Positions 18,901 through 27,490 of a DNA stretch of 64,000 nucleotides are shown one piece after another (the stretch's first letter is position 1; each line of letters starts with the position of its first letter). This DNA is from Phycisphaeraceae bacterium (GTDB taxonomy: Bacteria > Planctomycetota > Phycisphaerae > Phycisphaerales > Phycisphaeraceae). Where the stretch lies: the NCBI GenBank assembly GCA_028284155.1, contig JANQSF010000134.1:248001-312000 (forward strand). Direction: 5' to 3'. The notes below the pieces were generated by a model, which had not been told where the DNA came from, made no database searches, and worked only from the letters and a program-made list of their open reading frames with translations. The position numbers and the translations under genes are program-made.

Positions 18901-21694
18901 GGTCGATGTCCGTAGCGCCGCGGACCAGACCGTTGTCCGACCCGATGAACGCGGAAAGCGTGTCACCGGCGTTGATCGTCGTCACCCCACCGAACGAAAT
19001 GCCGTCGTCGGCCCGCGCATTGACCGTCGCGATCGGCAGCAGTTCTGCGTTAAATTCGTAAAGCCCCGTGTCACCCGGCGTGCCGCTGCCGAGTTGGAAC
19101 GGGTCGAAGTTGTCGTTGCCGAACCCAACGATCGCCACGAAATAGTCGCGCCCGCCTTCCACCTCAGCCAACAACAACGGGTCAAGCCCGTCGGCGTCAT
19201 CGTTGCCACCGACCAGCACGCCGTCACTATCGTATAGATAGACGACCGTATCGACGGCGTCGGCCGCGTCGAACACGCTGTAAGAATCGATGTCGATCTC
19301 GAGTACGCCGTCGTTGGCCGGCGTGACCTTGACGAAGTCGACGTCGCGGTCGCCGACCTGTTGCAGGCCCTGGTTCGAGCCGTCGGTACCGATCTCGCCC
19401 GGTTGATCGATGATCGGCAGGCCGATCGCGTTGCCGTCCACCGCCTGCGGGATGCTGCCGTTCAGGTCATTGTTAAAGAAGCTGATGATGAGGTTGTAGA
19501 ACCCGCCGTCGCCGGTGGCCGGGCGGTTGTCGAGGTTGGTCGGGTCGTACAGGTTGTTCAAAAAGTCGCTGACGCCGATGTAAAACACGTCACCCCGCGT
19601 GACTGTGCCGGCGATGAAGCTGTCGGTCTGATGCCCGTCGAAGAACTGACGGTCGACCGGGTCGTGGAAGGCGAGGTCGCCGAACAGCGGGTCGGTGAAC
19701 TCGGTGGCGAACCCGTCGATGTCGACGGACAGTTCGTCGTCGCTGAACGCCAGCTCGTTGCCGGCGCTGTCGAAGACGCGCAGGAACGAGTCGACGAATT
19801 CGCCCTCGACGAACGGCGTGTCGATGTCGATCAGCAGCGTTCCGTCGTCCGGCACGACGAGACGGAACAGGTCGACGTCGGCGACGCCGACGGGCTCGCC
19901 GAAGTCCGCGCCGATGAACCCGTTGAAGAACTCCGGCTCGCCCCCGCCGCCGAGGTTGACCGGCACCGCGCCGGTGAGCAGGCCGTTGGGGTCGGGGTTG
20001 GTCAGGCTGAACAGCAAGCTGTAGTTGCCCGTCGCGCCGGCGACGCCGCCGCCGGCCTGGTTCGGGTTGTACTGGTCGTTGTTGAACCCGCTGACGCCGA
20101 CGAAGTACGTCCCCGGTGCGAGGTCCGTGCTGATCTGGCTGAACGTCTCGACGCCCGGTTGGATGTCGTCGTTCACCGTCAGCTCGACGCCGTTGGAGTC
20201 GAACAGGCGGAGGATCGTGTCGAAGTCGTCCGGGTCGGTCGGGTGCGTGTCGGTCGTGACGGTGAGGGTGCCGGGCGAGAGCATTTGCACGCGGTAGAGA
20301 TCGACATCGGTCGGGCCGATATCCGCCTGCTGGTCGAAACCGATCGACCCGAGAACGACGCCGGTCGGCGCGCCGTCGAGCCGCGGGCCAAGGATCGCGC
20401 CTTCGATCGTGCTGTTCGGGTCGCCCGTACCGGGCAGGCCGGGGTCGGGCGCGGCGATGTCGGCGAACCGGCGTTCGATCTCCTTCACTGCCTCGTGCAC
20501 ATTGAGCCGTGGATAGACCAGGTCGGTCGCCTCGAACGGGCGCAGCTCGTTGTTGCTGATCACACCGTCGCCGTTGGTATCGACGAACGCGACGGAGTCT
20601 TCGTCGTCGCCGTCGAAGATGAGATCGGCTGTGTTAATGATGATGTCCTGCACCTCGGCCGTCGAGAGCAGCCGCCCGCCGAACGTCAAAGCCGCGTCCT
20701 GCATCAGCGCGACCGCGCCCGCGACCATCGGCGACGCCATCGACGTGCCGGGCAACTCGGCGAAACGGTTGCCCGGGATCGTGCTGTTGATGAACGCGCC
20801 CGGCGCGAAGATGCCGTTGGCGGCGTTCGTCGGCGGGCGTTGGCTGAAGCCGGTGATGCGGTCGGCGTCGGTCGTGTTCTCGACCGTGTTGCCGACGATG
20901 AAGTCGCCGCCCTCATTAGTCTCCCACACCGCGCCCACGTTGAGCGTTGACACAATTCCGGGGGCGCCGGAGTTGGGGAACATCGCGTTAAACGTCTGCC
21001 CGCTGCTCGGGTCCTGGAGGATGCCGTACGAGTTGCCTGCGGCGCTGACGACGGTGACGCCGAGCGCCTCGAGTGTCTGAATCTCGTCGAGGTAGATCGG
21101 CGTGCCCGCCTGCGCCGGCGACGCAAAGAACCCGCCGCCGAGCGACATGTTGACCGCGACGATGTTGTGCTGCGCGCGGTTATCAATCACCCACTGCAAC
21201 GCGTCTTCGATGTGACGGTTGCTGGCCGTGGGCGATTGGCCCGGCACCGGTGTGAAGACCTGCAAACCGATCAGGCCAACGCCGGTGGCGACACCGATCT
21301 CCGGGTCGGTCGCGCCGACAATGCCAGCCACGTGCGTGCCGTGCTCATGCACAGGCGTCGCTTCGTCGCCGCCGAACACGAGGTCTGCACCGGCCACGAA
21401 GTTTGGCGACAGACGGAAGTGCGTGAAGTCGACGCCCGTGTCAATCACCGCCACGCTGACGCCCCCGCCGTCGATGCCGGCGAAATCGGCGTCGGCCCGC
21501 AGGTCGGTCAAACCGATCAGGTCGAACGCGGCGCTGAGCAGGACACGCCGCTCCAGCGCATCGAACCACGCCGCGCCGCGGCCTGGCTTCGCCCGATTCA
21601 GGTTGCGATTGACGCGGCCCGCCTCCCGCCACGCGGCCCACACACGCGACCATCGGCCGTGCAAACTCCACTCTCGCTTGGCCCTGGATGGCAT
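15998..21694 (-). CDS. Giant LEPR-XLL subtilase with PPC repeats and choice-of-anchor D domains
   Basis: 1898 residues. W-F-D-A-L-E-R-R-V-L-L-S at about 43-54 is the LEPR-XLL motif. A peptidase S8 domain follows with a full catalytic set: Asp85 (A-V-I-D-T-G), His118 (H-G-T-H-V-A-G), Asn221 (A-A-G-N) and Ser318 (G-T-S-M-A-S-P). An EF-hand-like loop (D-T-N-G-D-G-V-I-S) lies near 370. Then come four PPC-type repeats, each with a D-V-D-L/F core and G-x-Y-F-V/I-G-V, two choice-of-anchor D modules (G-D-F-A/V-V-T...P...A-S-V-T-I), and a long beta-helix-like C-terminus. ATG 21694 is chosen; it lies 7 bases after TATAAT. Probably a secreted surface protease in biopolymer degradation or adhesion. Confidence 0.88.
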   Translation of the reverse strand: MPSRAKREWSLHGRWSRVWAAWREAGRVNRNLNRAKPGRGAAWFDALERRVLLSAAFDLIGLTDLRADADFAGIDGGGVSVAVIDTGVDFTHFRLSPNFVAGADLVFGGDEATPVHEHGTHVAGIVGATDPEIGVATGVGLIGLQVFTPVPGQSPTASNRHIEDALQWVIDNRAQHNIVAVNMSLGGGFFASPAQAGTPIYLDEIQTLEALGVTVVSAAGNSYGILQDPSSGQTFNAMFPNSGAPGIVSTLNVGAVWETNEGGDFIVGNTVENTTDADRITGFSQRPPTNAANGIFAPGAFINSTIPGNRFAELPGTSMASPMVAGAVALMQDAALTFGGRLLSTAEVQDIIINTADLIFDGDDEDSVAFVDTNGDGVISNNELRPFEATDLVYPRLNVHEAVKEIERRFADIAAPDPGLPGTGDPNSTIEGAILGPRLDGAPTGVVLGSIGFDQQADIGPTDVDLYRVQMLSPGTLTVTTDTHPTDPDDFDTILRLFDSNGVELTVNDDIQPGVETFSQISTDLAPGTYFVGVSGFNNDQYNPNQAGGGVAGATGNYSLLFSLTNPDPNGLLTGAVPVNLGGGGEPEFFNGFIGADFGEPVGVADVDLFRLVVPDDGTLLIDIDTPFVEGEFVDSFLRVFDSAGNELAFSDDELSVDIDGFATEFTDPLFGDLAFHDPVDRQFFDGHQTDSFIAGTVTRGDVFYIGVSDFLNNLYDPTNLDNRPATGDGGFYNLIISFFNNDLNGSIPQAVDGNAIGLPIIDQPGEIGTDGSNQGLQQVGDRDVDFVKVTPANDGVLEIDIDSYSVFDAADAVDTVVYLYDSDGVLVGGNDDADGLDPLLLAEVEGGRDYFVAIVGFGNDNFDPFQLGSGTPGDTGLYEFNAELLPIATVNARADDGISFGGVTTINAGDTLSAFIGSDNGLVRGATDIDLFRFDASENAEVEVRTALVSDFSADTFLRVFDAAGNEMASNDNANSTTVASRVTFEAQPGQTYFIGVNGASPNAGDYDANTGANAAPGAQGDYAVILNADTIERPEIDVRGNGLSIADGDPSPDPADGTDFGSVELGGTPVTHTFVVHNVGDADLQLTGNPLVTIGGVAAGDFVVTQPAGATVAPDSSVSFDVTFTPTALGSRSASVTIANDDSDESGYTFWILGVGVEAPAPEIDITGLGLSIADGDTTPQTLDNTDFGDALVAGGVVTHAFTVTNLGDATLNLTGQPIVQVTGVDAGDFAVTVQPVSDTVAPGVANSVDFQIAFDPSAGGERRATVTVLSDDADESPYTFDIIGFGVDRIAVGAFGQSIGVTRLQQTDGFGNVFDFSLNGDGEATLFEHTDGHLSIELTGTTDRSRLTVRPDRNAVNPALHSIVADGALASINARDVRFVGDILIAGWVGSMVTGDIDAQHRVEIGGTTGDRGVNLTFGVLTDVNFVSTAIVQRLTATRIENVDPAHESFIAPKFGTVQVKGDRDVEGVLEADLIATGIGVDGRVLDNLRVAGPASGVTFDLDGDAGNVKIDGDTTDTQWLVDGAASNLTFGGDVSMSTIALDGGANRLSAGQLDTVDMTGGDFGTLQFNSITEVTFDIASARSLLVRRDARSGDPGDVTRVGLNVRGSNDPRVRDALGQFRADGDTDTLAATVSGSAGTFDLRGAVDGLDADIAGPLRTARIGDVGSGDLSAGSTGTVQAVKWMTGEVVLLDVRTLRIAGDRRSNTRGDMGANVTVNADGTSEARSVVTNAQVAHTLTGRWRVIGPVGNVRAGVIDAGFDGLFEGEVKTLASAAQFDGLAAAIAFGRVDVRGDMNGATLIAGGPTGPGEGNSIGTFRVGGAVTGGTVVLVGVDGFDVGDPLKSGAVHFIKNITISGAAPGGAVAFTAGQFPRSVSIDRVRIDPLNDGEGRFVLI

Positions 21695-21701
21695 GGTTCG
21701 G

Positions 21702-21707
21702 ATTATA
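21702..21707 (-). promoter_or_regulatory. -10 box (TATAAT) immediately upstream of the subtilase start
   Basis: A perfect TATAAT on the minus strand ends 7 bases before ATG 21694, with a weak TTGGGT 16 bases upstream as the -35. If used, the transcript would begin at or next to the start codon, i.e. leaderless. No Shine-Dalgarno sequence is present. Confidence 0.4.
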
Positions 21708-21851
21708 TCGACAGGATTGGCAAACCCAATGGACGGATTTGAGCACACACAATCTGGTCGTAGCGATGCGATCAGCACAACCGGCACAGCCGTCACAATG
21801 GGCAAGGTGCGTTGAGCCGCGAACGGGCCGGGGCGCTACTATGGCGGCGTT

Positions 21852-22448
21852 ATGAACGACACCAACTTGGCCATGCGGCACGTCATCGCAGCCCTCGTCA
21901 CCAACGAGCCGGGCGTCCTCGCGCAGGTCGCCGGTATGTTCGCCGCACGCGGTTTTAACATCGACTCGCTGGTGGTCGGCCGAACCGAGACGCCCGAGCT
22001 GTCGCGCATGACGATCGTCGTCAACGGCGACGACGCGGTACTCGAACAGGTCCGCAAACAGTTGCAGAAACTCGTGCCCGTGGTGAAGGTCGTCGACTAC
22101 AAGGACGTCGCGTTCGTGGAGCGCGACCTGATGCTCGTGCAGGTCGCGACGAACGGCCCGGACGGCGAGAACCGGCGCAGCGAGATTATCGAGTTAGCCA
22201 ACCTGTTCCGCGCCAAGGTCGTCGACGTGAGCAACGAACGACTTATGATCGAACTGTCCGGCCCGGAGGACAAGATCGTCGCGTTCGTCAAGCTGCTCCG
22301 CCCGTTCGGCATCGTCGAACTGGCGCGCACAGGCGTGATCGCGATGTCGCGCGGCGACACAACGCCCGGTCGGAGCCAACGCCAGGTCGCCGCGACCGTC
22401 GAGTCCACCGGCCCGGGCATGGACGAAGGCGACCTGCCGCCCGGCTAA
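21852..22448 (+). CDS. ilvH: Acetolactate synthase small (regulatory) subunit
   Basis: Regulatory subunit of acetohydroxyacid synthase, first committed step of branched-chain amino acid synthesis; it binds valine for feedback inhibition. 198 residues: N-terminal ACT domain (about 9-85) with N-E-P-G-V-L-A-Q-V-A-G-M-F-A-A-R-G-F-N-I-D-S-L, then the small-subunit C-terminal domain with E-R-D-L-M-L-V-Q-V and F-G-I-V-E-L-A-R-T-G. About 35 residues after that are an extra, low-conservation tail compared with the usual 160-170 residue protein. The catalytic subunit gene is not in this window. A hairpin repeat begins at its stop codon. Confidence 0.92.
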   Translation: MNDTNLAMRHVIAALVTNEPGVLAQVAGMFAARGFNIDSLVVGRTETPELSRMTIVVNGDDAVLEQVRKQLQKLVPVVKVVDYKDVAFVERDLMLVQVATNGPDGENRRSEIIELANLFRAKVVDVSNERLMIELSGPEDKIVAFVKLLRPFGIVELARTGVIAMSRGDTTPGRSQRQVAATVESTGPGMDEGDLPPG

Positions 22449-22592
22449 TTCAAAATGCAAAATGCAAAATGCAAAATGGCTTCGGATTGGGGATCTGTTG
22501 TGTATCCGAAGTCAAGGTTAGTTGTGCGCCTATCACCTACGCTCGATCTTCATGACTCCGCATTTTGCATTTTGCATTTTGCATTTTGAATT
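22447..22592. repeat. Perfect 32-bp inverted repeat built from four CAAAATG heptamers
   Basis: Arms at 22447-22478 and 22561-22592 are exact complements, each AATT plus four tandem CAAAATG units, with an 82-base loop. It starts one base before the ilvH stop ends and runs to just before the glycosyltransferase, whose nominal upstream start codons lie inside the second arm. Confidence 0.9.
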
Positions 22593-22624
22593 CTGAATTC
22601 CCTCCCCAAACCGAGCAGTATCCA

Positions 22625-24409
22625 TTGCCCTCCCCCACCGCTCACACACTCGCTCACGTTACGCACGAGGCCGTTGACCACATCGGCGGCATCGGCACCG
22701 TCCTCGAAGGGCTGATGGTCAGCCCGGTCTATCAGCAGCACGTCAAGCGTTCGATCCTGGTCGGCCCGACATCGACGCACATGCAGGTCGACCCGGAGAA
22801 GCGACTCGGCGAGCACGGCCGCGTTCTGTACAGCTCGATCGACGCGATCGACCGCATGAACCTGGCGGGAAAGTTCAGGCCGGTCGAGTGGGCGTTTAAC
22901 GTCGCCATTGTCTACGGCACACGGCAGTACAACCCGCCCGGCCAAGGCCGAACCGGCGAGTCCGAGGTGCTGCTGATTGACGTATTCCGTACGAACCCCG
23001 ATCGGCTGGGCGTGTTCAAGCTGCGGCTGTGGGAGACGTTCGGCATCGACTCGGCGCGGTACGAGCAGGCGTGGGACTATGAGGAGTACGCGCGGTTGGC
23101 CGAGCCGGCGTACTACGCGCTGCTCGCGCTGCTGCAACCCGAGGACGAGCCGTGCACGCTGTTCGCGCACGAGTTCATGGGCATGCCGGCCGCGCTGCAG
23201 GCGATCATGGAAGGGCCGCAACACTTCCGCACCGTCTTTCACGCGCACGAGTGCGCCACCGCGCGGCGCATCGTCGAGGACCACCCCGGCCACGACACGA
23301 TGTTCTACAACGTGCTCGACCAGGCCCGCGCGCAGGGCAAGTACGTGACCGACGTGTTCGGCGATCAGAGCCACCTGCTCCGTCACGCGCTGGTCAGCCG
23401 GGCGCACCTGTGCGACGGGGTGATCGCCGTGGGCGACCGCACGCGCGACGAGATGTACTTCCTCGACCCGCACTTCGATGGTCAACCGATCGACCTGGTC
23501 TACAACGGCCTGCCCGCGTTCGAGGTCGATTTGGCGACGAAGCTGCGCAGCCGACGCATGTTGGCCGACTATGCCACCGCCCTGCTCGGCCACGAACCGA
23601 CGCACCTGCTGACGCACGTCACTCGGCCGGTCATCAGCAAAGGACTGTGGCGCGACCTGAAAGTGTGTCACGAACTGGACGCGCTGCTGTCGCAACGCGG
23701 CGAGTCGGCTGTGCTGTTCATCCTCACCAGCGGCGCAGGCGTTCGGCGGGCGCAGGACATCGCGATGATGGAGGAGCAGTACGGTTGGCCGCGCGACCAC
23801 CGCGACGGCTACCCCGACCTGGTCGGCCCGGAGGTCGACCTCGACCGCGACATCGAACGCTTCAACGTCGACCACCAGGCCGTCCAGGTCGTGATGGTCA
23901 ACCAGTTCGGCTGGACCTGTCCGCGCATCGGCAAGCGGCTGCCCGAAGGCATGACCATGGCCGACCTCCGCCGCGGCGCCGACGCCGAGTTCGGCATGGC
24001 CGTCTACGAGCCGTTCGGCATCAGCCCGCTCGAACCGCTGGGCGCGGGTGCCGTTTGTGTCATCACCAACGTGTGCGGTTGCCAGGGTTTTGTGAATCAC
24101 GTGACCGACAGCGCGGGAACGCCGAACGTCATCGTGGCCGACTTCACGCAACTCGATCGGCCGCAGGACATCGGCGAGTTGTTGGCCATGACACAGGAAC
24201 AACGCAACGCGCTCGAGGCGCCGGTCGCCGCGGAAGTTGCGTCAACACTGGCGCAACGTCTGCCGCGAACAGAAAATGAACGTCAAGCACTGCTCGACGA
24301 AGGCCAACGCCTCGTCGCCAAGATGGGCTGGGATCAGGTCATCGAAGACAGCCTGCTCCCGATGCTCGACCGCATCGCGGCGCTGCCGGCGGGGAATGGC
24401 TCACAGTAG
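22625..24409 (+). CDS. Glycogen-synthase-like glycosyltransferase
   Basis: About 594 residues of GT-B fold, closest to GT3/GT5 glycogen synthases. Visible features: an N-terminal sugar-nucleotide loop H-E-A-V-D-H-I-G-G-I-G-T-V with the usual K-x-G-G Lys replaced, F-A-H-E-F-M-G, F-H-A-H-E-C-A-T-A-R, and the C-terminal donor motif Y-E-P-F-G-I-S-P-L-E-P-L-G-A-G. It likely extends an alpha-glucan from UDP- or ADP-glucose. An ATG at 22565 lies inside the heptamer inverted repeat and would add a repeat-derived N-terminus, so TTG 22625, just before the conserved part, is preferred but not proven. Confidence 0.75.
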   Translation: MPSPTAHTLAHVTHEAVDHIGGIGTVLEGLMVSPVYQQHVKRSILVGPTSTHMQVDPEKRLGEHGRVLYSSIDAIDRMNLAGKFRPVEWAFNVAIVYGTRQYNPPGQGRTGESEVLLIDVFRTNPDRLGVFKLRLWETFGIDSARYEQAWDYEEYARLAEPAYYALLALLQPEDEPCTLFAHEFMGMPAALQAIMEGPQHFRTVFHAHECATARRIVEDHPGHDTMFYNVLDQARAQGKYVTDVFGDQSHLLRHALVSRAHLCDGVIAVGDRTRDEMYFLDPHFDGQPIDLVYNGLPAFEVDLATKLRSRRMLADYATALLGHEPTHLLTHVTRPVISKGLWRDLKVCHELDALLSQRGESAVLFILTSGAGVRRAQDIAMMEEQYGWPRDHRDGYPDLVGPEVDLDRDIERFNVDHQAVQVVMVNQFGWTCPRIGKRLPEGMTMADLRRGADAEFGMAVYEPFGISPLEPLGAGAVCVITNVCGCQGFVNHVTDSAGTPNVIVADFTQLDRPQDIGELLAMTQEQRNALEAPVAAEVASTLAQRLPRTENERQALLDEGQRLVAKMGWDQVIEDSLLPMLDRIAALPAGNGSQ

Positions 24410-24575
24410 CATGGCGGCGGCACAGTTTCACCCGCCAAATTGGCCGATCCCCTTCAATCGTTCGCGATTGCACGCCCACACACATCCGATTAGACTGACG
24501 ACTTCTTCCAACGCGCTGCGGGAGCGTGTGCTCGTATCACGATATGCACGTTTCATAGAAAGGGGGCGACCAGCC

Positions 24576-25136
24576 ATGGAAACGACGAACTGCCCACACT
24601 GTGGAGCCAACACCTCTGTAGGGCAACAGTACTGTGAGCAATGCGGCATGGCCCTGCCGACCGCGCAGGGTGGCCAACCTCGGGTCGTCGAGGGCAGTGC
24701 GATCGCCACCAGCGCCGTCGGCCAAGACCTTCAAACCGATGAGTTAGCGAAGAAGTCGCGCTCAGCGTGGGGCGCTTTGTTAGCAGTTGCGATCTTGCAG
24801 GTCATCGGCGGCATCGCCATCTACGCCTTGCTGAACAGCCAAGGCGGTCCGGCGGCGAAAGGTGCACCGATGGTCTTGTTTGTGATGCTGGGCATCGGCG
24901 CGTTGTTCTTCGGTCTGGCAATCTGGGCCCGAAAAGACCCGTTCCCCGCCGCGATCGCCGGGCTGGTTGTTTTCGTAACCTTGCACCTTATTGAAGCGGT
25001 CATGGACCCCCCGTCACTGGTACGTGGGATCATCGTCAAAGTGATCGTAATCGTCGTACTGGTCAACGCCATCAAAGCGGGGGCTCAGCACCGCGAGATT
25101 CTGAATCAGCAGCGTGCCAATCAGGCACGTCTTTAG
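24576..25136 (+). CDS. Zinc-ribbon membrane protein
   Basis: 186 residues. A zinc ribbon (Cys6, Cys9, Cys20, Cys23) is followed by a linker and four probable transmembrane helices between about 65 and 165. The ATG is chosen because the ribbon starts there and an AG-rich ribosome site (AGAAAGGGGG, 24557-24566) precedes it; the open frame upstream overlaps the end of the glycosyltransferase. Function unknown. It is followed 12 bases later by a CAAX-type protease that also carries a zinc ribbon, so the pair is probably an operon. Confidence 0.7.
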   Translation: METTNCPHCGANTSVGQQYCEQCGMALPTAQGGQPRVVEGSAIATSAVGQDLQTDELAKKSRSAWGALLAVAILQVIGGIAIYALLNSQGGPAAKGAPMVLFVMLGIGALFFGLAIWARKDPFPAAIAGLVVFVTLHLIEAVMDPPSLVRGIIVKVIVIVVLVNAIKAGAQHREILNQQRANQARL

Positions 25137-25148
25137 TCCGAGCCTTTT

Positions 25149-26030
25149 GTGAGCAGTTGGACCGCCGCGGTGAATCCCCTCAATCCCGATCACGATGACC
25201 GCCAGAAATGGGACCACGACGCGCTCGCAGAAAGGGCATCGTTTAGCGAACCGCCGAAGGAGCGTGCCCAGCCGGGCGACCCGGCCGATGCACCGCCCCG
25301 CTTTTGCGCCCGTTGCGGCGCGATCCTTGACCTGCCCACAGGCCATTGTCCGGCATGCATCGCGCGGAGGGTGCACGCAGAACAATCTCCGTCGATGGCA
25401 TCGACCAGCCACGCGCTGAGCCATGTCAAATCGGCCGTCGGCCTCTACTTCGCCCTGCTCCTCTCGTTCGGCCTGTTCTTCATCATCGACGACCTGTTCG
25501 AAGCCGAGTGCATCGTCGGCGTCATCGACGCCGTGCTGGTCGGCATCTGGTGTATCGCCTGCTATCGTGTTGCTGGGCCCTGCTTGACCAAAGTCGGCGA
25601 AGCGAAGTGGTACGGCATCGCGGCGGGTCTTTCAGTCGGCACGTTTGCGTTCGGCTGGGCGCTCATCACCGTGCTGACCTCGGTGTTCGAGGTCGAAGAC
25701 GTCAGCTACCTCGAACCGATCTTCAAGGCGGGGTATGGCTGGCCAATGGCCATCCTGCTGATCTGCATCCAACCCGCCATCGTCGAAGAGTTGGCATTCC
25801 GCGGCTTGATCCTGCCCTCCCTCGCCGAGACGATGAGCGTTAATGCGGCGATCGTGTGCAGCGCCTGCCTGTTCATGATCCTGCACCTGTCGATCCCGAG
25901 CATGCCGTTCCTGTTATTGCTCGGCGCCGTGCTGGGCTACCTGCGCGTTAAGTCGGGATCGATTTACCCGCCGATACTCCTACACTTTTGCCACAATCTG
26001 CTGGTACTGCTCGCCGAAGGCTTGGCCTGA
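25149..26030 (+). CDS. CPBP (CAAX/Abi) family intramembrane metalloprotease with zinc ribbon
   Basis: 293 residues from GTG 25149. A cytoplasmic zinc ribbon (Cys53, Cys56, Cys67, Cys70) precedes about seven transmembrane helices. The diagnostic protease motifs are present: E-E-L-A-F-R-G (Glu213/Glu214, Arg218), a His in M-I-L-H-L-S near 251, and H-N in the last helix near 283. CPBP proteases cleave membrane-embedded substrates; some confer bacteriocin self-immunity or process prenylated proteins. The substrate is unknown. A short gene for a tail-anchored protein follows 18 bases later. Confidence 0.85.
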   Translation: MSSWTAAVNPLNPDHDDRQKWDHDALAERASFSEPPKERAQPGDPADAPPRFCARCGAILDLPTGHCPACIARRVHAEQSPSMASTSHALSHVKSAVGLYFALLLSFGLFFIIDDLFEAECIVGVIDAVLVGIWCIACYRVAGPCLTKVGEAKWYGIAAGLSVGTFAFGWALITVLTSVFEVEDVSYLEPIFKAGYGWPMAILLICIQPAIVEELAFRGLILPSLAETMSVNAAIVCSACLFMILHLSIPSMPFLLLLGAVLGYLRVKSGSIYPPILLHFCHNLLVLLAEGLA

Positions 26031-26048
26031 TCCCGACGGGGGTGTCGC

Positions 26049-26525
26049 TTGATCGTCGAACATCAATTCATTACCACGCTGCCGCCCGACGACTACACCA
26101 TGTTGGCTACGGCGTTTCTACGCGATATCGGATTCACTGCACACAGCGATGAACACCACTCGGTGATCGGTCGACGCGGCAAGAGCGGCGCGACCTACGC
26201 AAAGTCTGCAGACCAGTTGCCGCAGAATGTTCGACTCAGCTACGACCGGGGCCGGGTTAACGTGGCTGTCTCAGTCGAGACCGCCAAGCTCAAGCTGAAG
26301 AACACGCAACCTTACGCCTTGGCGATCGCCACCGGGCTGGAGCGGATCTTGGCACACCTCGAACCGATGGACGAATCCGTCATGACGGCGCGTCAGGCGG
26401 CAAACGCGTTGTCTGAAGATTTCCGCTCCCGCAAACAATTCCGCCTCGGCCTCGTGCTCGCGGTCGTGGGTGTGATTGTCTTGCTGCTGTTCGGCTGCAT
26501 CATCTTTGCGATCGCCATGTCGTAA
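26049..26525 (+). CDS. Tail-anchored hypothetical protein
   Basis: 158 residues from TTG 26049. A soluble N-terminal domain (about 1-125) of alternating strands and helices ends in one hydrophobic helix (about 133-156) with only two residues after it, i.e. a tail-anchored or C-terminally anchored protein. I do not recognise the family. It is the last of three plus-strand genes with short gaps (12 and 18 bases), so it probably belongs with the two zinc-ribbon membrane proteins. The TTG start is the only one that keeps the full conserved-looking beginning; confidence in it is moderate. Confidence 0.6.
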   Translation: MIVEHQFITTLPPDDYTMLATAFLRDIGFTAHSDEHHSVIGRRGKSGATYAKSADQLPQNVRLSYDRGRVNVAVSVETAKLKLKNTQPYALAIATGLERILAHLEPMDESVMTARQAANALSEDFRSRKQFRLGLVLAVVGVIVLLLFGCIIFAIAMS

Positions 26526-26607
26526 ACCGGCCAACACTAATCAAATGTCTGCCAAGCAAGACCTTGTACGAGTGCACGCACGTGGTTGGCGGGCGGCGTG
26601 GCACCTT

Positions 26608-27360
26608 TTACGACGAGCCTGAGCGTGTCCTTGGACGGATCGCGCGCAGCAAACTCTCAATCCGCTCGCCCAGCGGCGGGTGCGACGAGAAGTATTCGCT
26701 CAGCCAATCAACGTCGCCCGCCTCCTGTCGACGCAGCAGCCGCCTCAACATGTCCGGGCCGCCCATCGGGTCGTAGCCCGCGGCCGAGGCCAGCTTCGCG
26801 CCCAGCGCGTCGGCCTCGAACTCGTTGGCCTGCGAGTAAGCGCTGTGGATCGCCTTGATCCCCGCGCTCTTGATCATCCCGCCGACCACGCCCCGGCCAA
26901 TCGGGACCACCTTCGCCGCCGTGCCCACAGCCGAGCTGTGCAGCATCCGGTCGGCCGCGTGCTTGCGGATGACGTGCGCCATCTCGTGCCCCAGCACAAA
27001 CGCCAACTCGTTCGGTTGCCACTCGCACAGGTCGATCAGCGGGCGGTTGATGTAGATGAAGCCGCCCGGCAGCGCGAACGCGTTGGGCGTCTCGGCCGGC
27101 ACACACCAGAACTCGAACCGCCGCGCCTTGTTCGACACGCGTTTCACGAGCCGCGGGCCGATCTCGTCGAGCAACGTACGCACTTTCGGGTCGGCGTCCA
27201 CGCCCATCTGCTGCTGGGTCTGCGCGGCCAACTCTCGCCCGATCTCGTACTCAGCCCTGACGATGTCCTCTTCGGCCCCGGTGACCGACTCGAACATCCA
27301 CTTGCCCTTCTTCAGGCCACGCCCCGCCGCCCGCCCGAGGTTATAAAACCATCCCGCCAT
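26608..27360 (-). CDS. M48-family zinc metallopeptidase
   Basis: 250 residues. Zinc site H-E-M-A-H (His125, Glu126, His129) with the third ligand Glu182 in N-E-F-E-A-D-A-L-G, as in M48C proteases such as LoiP/BepA. N-A-F-A-L-P-G-G-F-I-Y-I-N before the active site is diagnostic. There is no signal peptide or lipobox at the N-terminus (M-A-G-W-F-Y-N-L-G-R), so it may stay cytoplasmic or be membrane-attached through its amphipathic start. M48C enzymes degrade misfolded envelope proteins. It stands alone, converging on the tail-anchored gene. Confidence 0.88.
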   Translation of the reverse strand: MAGWFYNLGRAAGRGLKKGKWMFESVTGAEEDIVRAEYEIGRELAAQTQQQMGVDADPKVRTLLDEIGPRLVKRVSNKARRFEFWCVPAETPNAFALPGGFIYINRPLIDLCEWQPNELAFVLGHEMAHVIRKHAADRMLHSSAVGTAAKVVPIGRGVVGGMIKSAGIKAIHSAYSQANEFEADALGAKLASAAGYDPMGGPDMLRRLLRRQEAGDVDWLSEYFSSHPPLGERIESLLRAIRPRTRSGSS

Positions 27361-27490
27361 ATAAGGAATATAGCCCGCCCGTCCCGGGTGGGTTCCGACG
27401 TATTTCGCTACAGATCAGAAGGGTCGACCAAGTTACGCCTTGTGGTCTACGTTCGTTGAATTGCACAAGTCGGACCGATAGGTATTGAAG

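Noticed and set aside
16478-19237. Plus-strand open frame of 919 codons
   Set aside because: It mirrors the subtilase gene in a high-GC complementary frame, consists mostly of Arg/Val/Asp/His repeats and has no domain.
22550-24202. Minus-strand open frame of 550 codons opposite the glycosyltransferase
   Set aside because: It is a complementary-frame artefact; the plus-strand product has clear GT-B motifs.
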